Positions 1 through 5,058 of a DNA stretch of 6,837 nucleotides are shown here, in pieces; the first letter of the stretch is position 1, and the number at the start of each line of letters is the position of its first letter. A model generated the notes under the pieces. That model saw only the letters and a program-made list of their open reading frames with translations, had not been told where the DNA came from and made no database searches. Both the position numbers and the translations under genes were made by a program. Source of the stretch: Verrucomicrobiota bacterium. GTDB lineage: Bacteria > Verrucomicrobiota > Verrucomicrobiia > Chthoniobacterales > Terrimicrobiaceae. The DNA lies in the NCBI GenBank assembly GCA_026398285.1, contig JAPLTI010000253.1, positions 1 through 6,837 on the forward strand, written 5' to 3'.

Positions 1-186
1 TATGAGATGTTTCATGAATCTTGTGATCCCGTAGGTATTTTTCCCGTGGCCTTCACCACACACGCAGATGTGAGGGATCGCACTCGCGAGGTCAAGCTTG
101 CAAGGCTTGGCTACCACGCGTTGAACGGCGAGTGTCTGAGATTGTTTTGGTAATGATCCAAGCCCGACAAACTTGACCGGCCAAAA
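1..186. other. Left-edge region with no confident gene
   Basis: Two reading frames are open to the left edge and neither is recognisable. On the plus strand, frame 1 is open from base 1 to a TAA at 151-153, about 50 codons, and could be the tail of an upstream gene. On the minus strand, a frame begins with ATG at 189-187 and stays open to base 1, 63 codons. It contains a loosely Walker-A-like stretch (CGEGHGKNT) that lacks the first glycine and the final GK[ST]. Base composition here is near 51% GC, lower than the gene-rich part. Open frames this short are expected by chance, so I assign no function. Confidence 0.25.
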
Positions 187-200
187 CATCACAATATTGT
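173..200 (+). promoter_or_regulatory. Likely sigma70-type promoter of the toxin-antitoxin operon
   Basis: TTGACC at 173-178 is a good -35 box. It is followed after 16 bases by TATTGT at 195-200, a moderate -10 (4 of 6 to consensus). A transcription start about 7 bases further would fall at or next to the antitoxin ATG at 207. No Shine-Dalgarno sequence precedes that ATG, so a leaderless transcript is plausible. The -10 lies inside the 18-bp palindrome, which fits repression by the antitoxin. The boxes are seen; the start site and regulation are inferred. Confidence 0.5.
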
Positions 201-204
201 GATG
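187..204. promoter_or_regulatory. Perfect 18-bp palindrome, candidate antitoxin operator
   Basis: CATCACAATATTGTGATG is a perfect inverted repeat with no spacer, ending two bases before the antitoxin start codon and covering the probable -10 box. Phd/YefM-family antitoxins typically bind palindromes in their own promoter as dimers and repress it, more strongly when bound to toxin. Position and symmetry make this the obvious autoregulatory operator. No second full copy is present in the window. Confidence 0.65.
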
Positions 205-206
205 CC

Positions 207-461
207 ATGAAGATCGCAACCGTGCGCGACTTGCGCTATGATTTTCCGAAACTCGAGGCCTGGTTGGCTGGAGGGGAGGAAATTTTGATCACGAAGCACT
301 CGAAAGCGGTCGCGAAAATCTCGCGCGCCACGGAGACTCCTGCTGCAAAACTGCCGCCGCATCCGGATTACAGAGCCCGCTTGAAGCGCATCTGGGGCGA
401 CCGGGTATTCACTCAGGCCGAAGTGGACGAGATGCGGGCGTTTGAAACGGGCGAGCCATGA
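207..461 (+). CDS. Phd/YefM-like antitoxin of a type II toxin-antitoxin module
   Basis: An 84-residue protein. The first 40 or so residues have the Phd/YefM pattern: a start of the MKIATVRDLR type, then F..LE.W, GEEILITKH and K.VAKI, the small dimeric DNA-binding fold. The acidic, aromatic C-terminal half (from about residue 50) would be the flexible part that wraps and inhibits the toxin. It should bind and neutralise the PIN toxin encoded next, and repress their shared promoter through the palindrome at 187-204. The ATG at 207 is chosen because it begins the conserved fold; the ATG at 202 upstream is closed after two codons. No ribosome binding site is visible, so leaderless translation is possible. 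The stop overlaps the toxin start by ATGA, which indicates translational coupling. Family call is confident; the exact subfamily is not. Confidence 0.85.
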   Translation: MKIATVRDLRYDFPKLEAWLAGGEEILITKHSKAVAKISRATETPAAKLPPHPDYRARLKRIWGDRVFTQAEVDEMRAFETGEP

Positions 462-910
462 TGGCCTATCCGGATACGAGTTTCCTCTGTTCGGTCTACA
501 GGAAGCAGATTCATACACCGGCAGCGCTCGCCTACAGGGAGGCCATGACCGAGCCCCTGCATTTCACGCGCCTTTTGGAATTTGAATTTCTCCAAGCCAT
601 CGAGCTGCAAGTCTGGCTCCACTCGTCGGATCGCAAAAAAGGATACTCGCGGCGGGAGGCAGACCAAATGATCGACGACTGGGAGACGGATATCGCATCG
701 GGCCTGAACAAGGTCGTGCCCTATGATTCGGATGCCGTCTTGCGGCTTGCTGGCGTTTACTCGGAAAAACGCACAGCGCAAAGCGGGCACCGGAGTTTGG
801 ACATCCTGCATGTCGCCACCGCCGTTCACCTCGGAGCGAAGGAATTTCTGACTTTCGATGGACGCCAGCGCAGTCTGGCAAAGCACGCCGGTCTGAAACT
901 TCCTTTGTAG
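458..910 (+). CDS. PIN-domain ribonuclease toxin (VapC-like)
   Basis: A 150-residue protein of normal PIN-toxin length. The acidic residues expected to bind Mg/Mn are visible: D6 in YPDTSFL near the N-terminus, E43 (or E41) in LEFEFLQAIEL, D115 in SLDILHVATA and D134 in FLTFDGRQRSLA. The last two blocks are very typical of VapC-type toxins. Such toxins cleave RNA, often tRNA or rRNA, when the labile antitoxin is lost; the target here cannot be read from the sequence. Its ATG overlaps the antitoxin stop (ATGA at 458-461), so the two are co-translated. A second ATG directly follows the first and could equally be the start. All catalytic positions look intact, so the toxin is probably active. 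A long antisense frame over this gene is a shadow. Confidence 0.87.
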   Translation: MMAYPDTSFLCSVYRKQIHTPAALAYREAMTEPLHFTRLLEFEFLQAIELQVWLHSSDRKKGYSRREADQMIDDWETDIASGLNKVVPYDSDAVLRLAGVYSEKRTAQSGHRSLDILHVATAVHLGAKEFLTFDGRQRSLAKHAGLKLPL

Positions 911-972
911 CTGCGCGGAACCGGGGACTTTCCCTACCTCACATTCACGCATGGGCGGGGATATTTTTTCCC

Positions 973-1827
973 ATGGAAATAAAAATCCAACGCGCCCTTG
1001 AGGGGGAAGGACTCGAAACCCTGGGGCCCGTTCTGGCCGGGCAGGGAATTACGGACGAGCTCATGGATCACATAACCGACCGGGATTTGAGAAACATTGG
1101 AGTGGACAAGCTTGGCGAGAGGCGGCGCTTGCTGCTGGCATTTGAGGCCGCGGCCAGGAGTGCGGGCATGATGTCGCAATTTCAGGGCGGGAGGCTGCCG
1201 GGCGACTCAGCATTGGCCGGGCGCGAAGTGGCGCCTTTCAAAATCGGCAGGCATGCTGTGCGCAGGGACGAGTGGAACACGGTAAAACTCTGGGGACTGG
1301 CAAATGGCTATAAAATAAGCGGCGGAATCGCGACTTCCCCGCTTCATCCTGTGGTGCAAGTGAGTTGGTATGATGCCGCCAAGTGGTGCAATGCCAAGAG
1401 CGACAGGGCAGGGCTGGCGCCGCCCTACCGATGGAATAGAGTTATTTATCGAAGCGGAAACTTCGGCCCGGATGGAGCTTCCTCGATCGATTGGGATAAA
1501 AGCGCAAACGGCTATCGATTGCCGATAGAAGCCGAGTGGGAATGGGCGGCCCGGGAAGGAGCAATCAATGACCACCGATACGCCGAAAAGGAATGCGAGA
1601 CTAAACCGGACGCGGCCGGGATTTCCAACATGAGCGGTGATTTTTTTGATTGGTGTTGGGACTGCGATGAATCCGGACCTGAACGCCGCATTCGCGGGGG
1701 AAGCTGGAAACACCATGTCGGACTGGAGACATTTGGATACCGCTGCAGCCGCCTCCCGAACATAAGCGACCATGTCACCGGCATTCGTCTTGCGCGGAAT
1801 ATTGCCGTTCCCGCCAAAGTGGCATGA
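973..1827 (+). CDS. SAM domain plus degenerate FGE-sulfatase domain protein (paralogue 1)
   Basis: A 284-residue protein without signal peptide or membrane segment, so probably cytoplasmic. Residues 3-60 form a sterile alpha motif: LETLGPVLAGQGIT, then LMDHITDRDLRNIGV and LGERRRLLLAF. From about residue 74 comes an FGE-sulfatase (SUMF1-like) domain with PFKIG (88-92), VSWYDAAKWCN (130-140), GYRLPIEAEWEWAAR (180-194) and RGGSW (241-245). The cysteine pair that binds copper in true formylglycine-generating enzymes, just after GGS, is missing (KHH follows instead), so that activity is unlikely. Against its neighbour, this copy is 20 residues shorter between WAAR and the NMSG block, and the family GNVWEW motif reads GDFFDW. 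SAM domains make homo- or hetero-oligomers, so a scaffold or ligand-binding role is more likely; the real function is unknown. It starts 62 bases after the toxin, with no clear ribosome binding site. Confidence 0.8.
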   Translation: MEIKIQRALEGEGLETLGPVLAGQGITDELMDHITDRDLRNIGVDKLGERRRLLLAFEAAARSAGMMSQFQGGRLPGDSALAGREVAPFKIGRHAVRRDEWNTVKLWGLANGYKISGGIATSPLHPVVQVSWYDAAKWCNAKSDRAGLAPPYRWNRVIYRSGNFGPDGASSIDWDKSANGYRLPIEAEWEWAAREGAINDHRYAEKECETKPDAAGISNMSGDFFDWCWDCDESGPERRIRGGSWKHHVGLETFGYRCSRLPNISDHVTGIRLARNIAVPAKVA

Positions 1828-1851
1828 TGTTTCGCAGCTCCCTCATGATAT

Positions 1852-1892
1852 GGGGACATCTCCCCCTTCCCGTTCCGGGTTGTTGCTGGAAC
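1852..1892 (+). promoter_or_regulatory. Two adjacent small hairpins between the SAM-FGE genes
   Basis: In the 76-base spacer between the paralogues, GGGGA (1852-1856) pairs with TCCCC (1861-1865) across a CATC loop. GTTCCGG (1872-1878) then pairs with CTGGAAC (1886-1892) across a 7-base loop, with one G-U pair. The second hairpin ends 11 bases before the ATG at 1904. No T-run follows, so they are not a classical terminator. They could attenuate read-through, stabilise mRNA or influence translation of the second gene; they may also be chance. Confidence 0.3.
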
Positions 1893-1903
1893 CTTGCTCC
1901 ACC

Positions 1904-2806
1904 ATGACTACGAACATCCACTTGATTCTTGAACGCGAACACCTCGAAAATCTCATTCCGCTTTTTGAAAAGCAGGGCGTCACGGATGAGATTCTCGACA
2001 CCATCACGGATGAGGATTTGCAAACCTTGGGAGTTGAAAAGCTCGGCGAGCGCCGCCGGGTTCTTCTGGCATTCGGAGAGGGGTCCGGCGGCCCGTTCGA
2101 CCTCACCGCAATGGCACAAGTCGGCGGCGGCATCCTGCCACAGGACTCGGAATTTTCAGGACAGAAAGTGCAACCCTTCCGGATCGGAAAATATCCGGTC
2201 ACGCAACTCGAGTGGGAGCGGGTCAGAATCTGGGCCATGGCGCACGGTTTCAAATTGGAAGCAGGCGAAGGAAACGGCAGCCGCCATCCGATCACCCATG
2301 TGAGTTGGTATGACTCCGTCAAATGGTGCAACGCCAAAAGCGCCATGGAAGACCTCAAACCGATCTACAGCATCAATGGGAAAATCTACCACAACGGCGA
2401 ATACGGACCGGATGGCTCAACGCTGGTCGAAATGAACCCCGCAGCGGATGGCTACCGCCTGCCAACCGAGATGGAATGGGAGTGGGCGGCGCGCGGAGGC
2501 ACTTTGAGTCAAGGATACCAGTTCAGCGGAAGCGACAACGCTGACAAGGTTGCATGGCACGAAAAAAACTCAAATGGCGGAGCGCACCCCGTGGGACAAA
2601 AGCAACCGAACGAACTCGGAATTCATGATATGAGCGGCAATGTATGGGAATGGTGCTGGGACAAGGATGAAACCGGTTCCGCCTGTCGCATCCGCGGCGG
2701 AAGCTGGATGCAACTCGATGGTCATGGAACGGTCGCCTACCGAGTCAGTCGCAGCCCGGACAGCCGGTATACAGTTATTGGCTTCCGCATTGCGCGGAAC
2801 TTGTAG
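1904..2806 (+). CDS. SAM domain plus FGE-sulfatase domain protein (paralogue 2)
   Basis: A 300-residue protein with the architecture of its upstream neighbour and better family motifs. Residues 3-59 are a SAM domain: LENLIPLFEKQGVT, ILDTITDEDLQTLGV, LGERRRVLLAF. The FGE-sulfatase domain starts near residue 74 with PFRIGKYPVTQLEWE (91-105), HVSWYDSVKWCNAKS (132-146), GYRLPTEMEWEWAARGG (183-199), DMSGNVWEWCWD (242-253), RGGSW (264-268) and a GFRIARN ending. The copper-binding cysteines expected after GGS in catalytic formylglycine-generating enzymes are absent. The domain more likely works as a C-type-lectin-like binding module or an unknown enzyme. I take the ATG at 1904 because the SAM domain begins right after it. 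The frame extends upstream to 1772, but those 44 residues overlap gene 1 and look non-conserved. The two genes share stretches such as GTGAGTTGGTATGA (1360 and 2300), showing a tandem duplication. Probably co-transcribed with gene 1. Confidence 0.83.
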   Translation: MTTNIHLILEREHLENLIPLFEKQGVTDEILDTITDEDLQTLGVEKLGERRRVLLAFGEGSGGPFDLTAMAQVGGGILPQDSEFSGQKVQPFRIGKYPVTQLEWERVRIWAMAHGFKLEAGEGNGSRHPITHVSWYDSVKWCNAKSAMEDLKPIYSINGKIYHNGEYGPDGSTLVEMNPAADGYRLPTEMEWEWAARGGTLSQGYQFSGSDNADKVAWHEKNSNGGAHPVGQKQPNELGIHDMSGNVWEWCWDKDETGSACRIRGGSWMQLDGHGTVAYRVSRSPDSRYTVIGFRIARNL

Positions 2807-2818
2807 GGGAGAAAAATC

Positions 2819-2899
2819 TGCTCGGGGGGGGACTCGAACCCCCATGCCTTGCGGCATGCGCCCCTCAACCGCACGTGTCTGCCATTTCACCACCCGAGA
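2819..2899 (-). tRNA. tRNA-Leu, anticodon GAG
   Basis: Read on the minus strand from 2899, this folds as a class II tRNA. The acceptor strand is TCTCGGG. The D-arm reads TGGTGAAATGGCAGACACG, typical of bacterial leucine tRNA. The anticodon loop TTGAGGG gives GAG, which reads CUC and CUU codons. A long variable arm is TGCC-GCAA-GGCA, and the T-arm is GGGGG TTCGAGT CCCCC. The 3' acceptor strand is CCCGAGC, followed by discriminator A. CCA is not encoded. Two pairs are off: T1-C72 at the acceptor end and G31-G39 closing the anticodon loop. The gene is convergent with the SAM-FGE gene ending 12 bases away. A T-run (ATTTTTC) follows the 3' end and may help stop transcription. Confidence 0.85.
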
Positions 2900-2910
2900 G
2901 AGGATTGGAA

Positions 2911-2938
2911 ATATTAGAGGATTCTGAACGGGATGCAA
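2911..2938 (-). promoter_or_regulatory. Promoter of the tRNA-Leu gene
   Basis: On the minus strand, TTGCAT (2938-2933) is separated by 16 bases from TAATAT (2916-2911), both close to the sigma70-type consensus. Transcription would begin around 2904, a few bases before the mature tRNA 5' end at 2899, which fits a short tRNA leader. It is the best-looking promoter in the window. Confidence 0.6.
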
Positions 2939-2962
2939 GCCCGAATTTCGAGGGGAATGCTC

Positions 2963-2992
2963 TTGCCGCTGGAAGCAGGCAGAAACTACATT
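2963..2992 (+). promoter_or_regulatory. Possible promoter of the epimerase operon
   Basis: TTGCCG (2963-2968) and TACATT (2987-2992) are 18 bases apart on the plus strand and end 6 bases before the epimerase ATG at 2999. If used, the transcript would begin at or next to the start codon, again giving a leaderless mRNA; no ribosome binding site is visible there. The match to consensus is moderate, so this is tentative. The rest of 2900-2998 holds only this and the divergent tRNA promoter. Confidence 0.3.
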
Positions 2993-2998
2993 TGAGCA

Positions 2999-3940
2999 AT
3001 GAAAGTATTGGTGACCGGCGGCGCCGGATTCATTGGTTCGCATGTGTGCAGGAGTCTCTTGTCCCAGGGGCACGAGGTGGTGTTGATCGATGATTTTAAC
3101 GATTTCTATGATCCGGCCATCAAGCGGGCGAATATCGCCTCGCTTGGCAGCGGGGTGGCGGTTGAGGAGGGTGATATACGCGATCGCGATTTTGTGCGGC
3201 GGGTTTTCGCGGACGGGCATTTTGACGCCGTCATCCACCTTGCCGCGCGCGCCGGGGTGCGACCCTCGCTCAAGGATCCCCAGCTTTACATCGATACCAA
3301 CATCACGGGCACGCACAACCTGCTGGAAGCGGCGCGGGGACAAGGCGTGGGCCGGTTTGTGTTTGCATCCAGCTCCTCGGTTTACGGGCTTTCGAAAGTC
3401 GTTCCTTTCAACGAAACTCTGGCCCTGCCTCAAACGCTAAGTCCCTATGCTGCGACCAAAATCGCGGCCGAGCACATCTGTGGAAACTACGCGCATCTCT
3501 ACAAAATGCGGGTCGTGTGCCTGCGCTTCTTCACGGTTTACGGCCCGGGGCAGCGGCCGGACTTGGCCATTCATAAATTCACAGACGCGATTCACCATGG
3601 CCGTTCGATCCCGCAATTCGGTGATGGCTCGACGCGGCGCGACTATACTTACATCAACGATATCGTGCAGGGTGTGATGGGCGCGCTGCGCTACGAGGGA
3701 CCGCATTTCGATATTTTCAATCTCGGGGAAAACCAGACCACAACACTCTCTGAGTTGATTTCCGCGATCGAAAGCGCGCTGGGCAAAAAGGCGATCATCG
3801 AACGCCTGCCCGAGCAACAGGGCGACATGCCGCTCACCGCAGCCGATATCACAAAGGCTCGCGAGCTTCTCGGCTATGATCCCCGGACAAAGATTCACGA
3901 TGGCATTCCCAAGTTCGTGGAGTGGTATTTGAACAAATGA
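2999..3940 (+). CDS. NAD-dependent sugar-nucleotide epimerase, UDP-glucuronate 4-epimerase-like
   Basis: A 313-residue extended short-chain dehydrogenase/reductase. The N-terminus has the Rossmann NAD motif VTGGAGFIG (G7, G10, G13), with D31-D32 after the second strand to hold the ribose. ASSSSVYG (123-130) supplies the catalytic Ser, and Y150 and K154 of YAATK complete the active site. LIDDFNDFYDPAIKRANI, RFFTVYGPGQRPDLAI (176-191) and GDGSTRRDYTYINDI (208-222) are typical of UDP-glucuronate 4-epimerases, which interconvert UDP-glucuronate and UDP-galacturonate in the cytoplasm for polysaccharide synthesis. UDP-glucose 4-epimerase or dTDP-glucose dehydratase are less likely but not excluded. 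The protein is slightly shorter than the usual ~330 residues, yet all motifs are present. The stop overlaps the next gene by ATGA, so the two form an operon. No ribosome binding site precedes the ATG. Confidence 0.88.
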   Translation: MKVLVTGGAGFIGSHVCRSLLSQGHEVVLIDDFNDFYDPAIKRANIASLGSGVAVEEGDIRDRDFVRRVFADGHFDAVIHLAARAGVRPSLKDPQLYIDTNITGTHNLLEAARGQGVGRFVFASSSSVYGLSKVVPFNETLALPQTLSPYAATKIAAEHICGNYAHLYKMRVVCLRFFTVYGPGQRPDLAIHKFTDAIHHGRSIPQFGDGSTRRDYTYINDIVQGVMGALRYEGPHFDIFNLGENQTTTLSELISAIESALGKKAIIERLPEQQGDMPLTAADITKARELLGYDPRTKIHDGIPKFVEWYLNK

Positions 3941-5040
3941 AAGACGCCGTTGACATCGCCTCGGCGCTCATCCGCATTCCCAGCGTGAATCCCGACGGAG
4001 GCGATCCCGGCACGGATCAAACCGGCGAGGCGGCTTGCGCTTCGTGGGTGGCAGATTTTTTGCGCGGCTGCGGGGCGGAGGTTTCTTTGCGGGAAGTTTT
4101 GCCGGGCAGGCCGAATGTGGTGGGACGCTTTCCAAGTCGCCGAGCTGAGGGGCGCCGGATTCTTCTGGCGCCGCATCTCGACACAGTGAGTGTGGCTGGC
4201 ATGACGATCGATCCCTTCAGCGGCGAGGTTCGCGACGGACGGCTCCTCGGGCGTGGGGCCTCGGATACCAAAGGCACGGCCGCCGCGATGCTCTGGGCGT
4301 TGCGCGAGGCTCGCGAAACTCTGGTCGAGTCACCTTACGAAATCTGGTTCGCCGGGCTCGTGGGTGAGGAGGCGGGGCAGTTCGGCGCGAAGGCTTTGGC
4401 GGAGGAGGAGAAATTTGATTTTGTGATGGCCGGCGAGCCGACATCCCTGAATGTCGTCCACACGCACAAAGGCTCCTGCTGGCTCCAGCTTCGCACGCAT
4501 GGCCGGGCCGTTCACGCTTCCCAACCGGAAGCGGGAGAAAATGCGATTTATCAAATGATGCAGGCCATCGAGTGTCTGCGGAGCGAGGGAATCCCGAGAT
4601 TGGCGGCGACTTCGGATCCGGTGCTTGGGACTTCAACACTCAGCGTCGGAACAATCCGAGGCGGATCGAAGGTCAATATCGTCCCCGATTTTTGCGAGGC
4701 TTCAGTCGATATCCGCATCATCCCTGGAGTGAATCCAGAGTTCATCATGGATCTTCTGCGCCAGCGTGTGCCGAATATCGAAATCGACTTGAAGCGTTCG
4801 GAACCTCTCTACACCGATCCTGCGCATCCGGTGATTGCTCGCCTTCAATCGCTGGGGTCCAAGCTCGTGGGCGCGCCTTGGTTTTGCGATGCCGCCGTGT
4901 TTGCCTCGCAGGGATACCCCTCCGTAGCGATCGGCCCAGGATCGATCGCGCAAGCGCACACGGCGGATGAGTTCATACGCGTCGCCGATCTTGAAGCCGG
5001 CGCGGATTTTTTCCTGCGTTTCCTGAAGTCGCTCGAGTAG
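3937..5040 (+). CDS. M20-family zinc deacylase/peptidase, ArgE/DapE type
   Basis: A 367-residue cytoplasmic metallohydrolase. The dinuclear zinc site is complete: H80 and D82 in APHLDTV, D110 in GRGASDTKG, the catalytic base E144 and ligand E145 in GEEAGQFG, E167 in AGEPT, and H341 in AQAHTADEF. H193 in GRAVHASQPE lies in the lid/dimerisation domain (about 178-285). R260 in VDIRIIPG is a likely substrate-binding residue. The family removes acyl groups from amino acids, for example N-acetylornithine (arginine synthesis) or N-succinyl-diaminopimelate (lysine and peptidoglycan), or cleaves dipeptides. Substrate cannot be decided here. A penicillin-binding protein downstream makes a peptidoglycan link tempting, but that is only proximity. 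The ATG at 3937 overlaps the epimerase stop; a GTG at 3922 would add five residues. GGAG at 3919-3922 is too far upstream (14 bases) for a normal ribosome site. Confidence 0.88.
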   Translation: MKDAVDIASALIRIPSVNPDGGDPGTDQTGEAACASWVADFLRGCGAEVSLREVLPGRPNVVGRFPSRRAEGRRILLAPHLDTVSVAGMTIDPFSGEVRDGRLLGRGASDTKGTAAAMLWALREARETLVESPYEIWFAGLVGEEAGQFGAKALAEEEKFDFVMAGEPTSLNVVHTHKGSCWLQLRTHGRAVHASQPEAGENAIYQMMQAIECLRSEGIPRLAATSDPVLGTSTLSVGTIRGGSKVNIVPDFCEASVDIRIIPGVNPEFIMDLLRQRVPNIEIDLKRSEPLYTDPAHPVIARLQSLGSKLVGAPWFCDAAVFASQGYPSVAIGPGSIAQAHTADEFIRVADLEAGADFFLRFLKSLE

Positions 5041-5058
5041 GCCGCCGCATCAGCGTTC

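Noticed and set aside
413..952. 179-codon minus-strand frame opposite the PIN toxin
   Set aside because: The plus-strand frame has all four PIN acidic motifs and is coupled to the antitoxin; the antisense one has no recognisable feature.
950..975. Inverted repeat CATGGG/CCCATG around the start of paralogue 1
   Set aside because: Six pairs with a 14-base loop is weak, and the repeat does not extend; noted only because it includes the start codon.
1008..1022. GACTCGAAACCC as a second copy of the tRNA 3' end (attachment site)
   Set aside because: Only a short imperfect match to GACTCGAACCCCC inside the SAM-domain coding region; expected by chance and by coding constraint.
1772..1903. Upstream extension of paralogue 2 to the ATG at 1772
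   Set aside because: It would overlap gene 1 by 56 bases, adds a low-complexity non-domain tail, and the SAM domain starts right after the ATG at 1904.
973..2806. Calling the two SUMF1-like proteins formylglycine-generating enzymes
   Set aside because: The cysteine pair after GGS needed for catalysis is absent in both, and no sulfatase is nearby. Family-level naming only.
2680..2806. FGE C-terminus as variable region of a diversity-generating retroelement
   Set aside because: The C-terminal RGGSW...GFR layout resembles such targets, but no reverse transcriptase, template repeat or adenine-biased difference pattern is in the window.
2570..3433. 287-codon minus-strand frame over the FGE end, tRNA and epimerase
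   Set aside because: Antisense shadow that runs through a tRNA and two well-supported genes; no recognisable domain.
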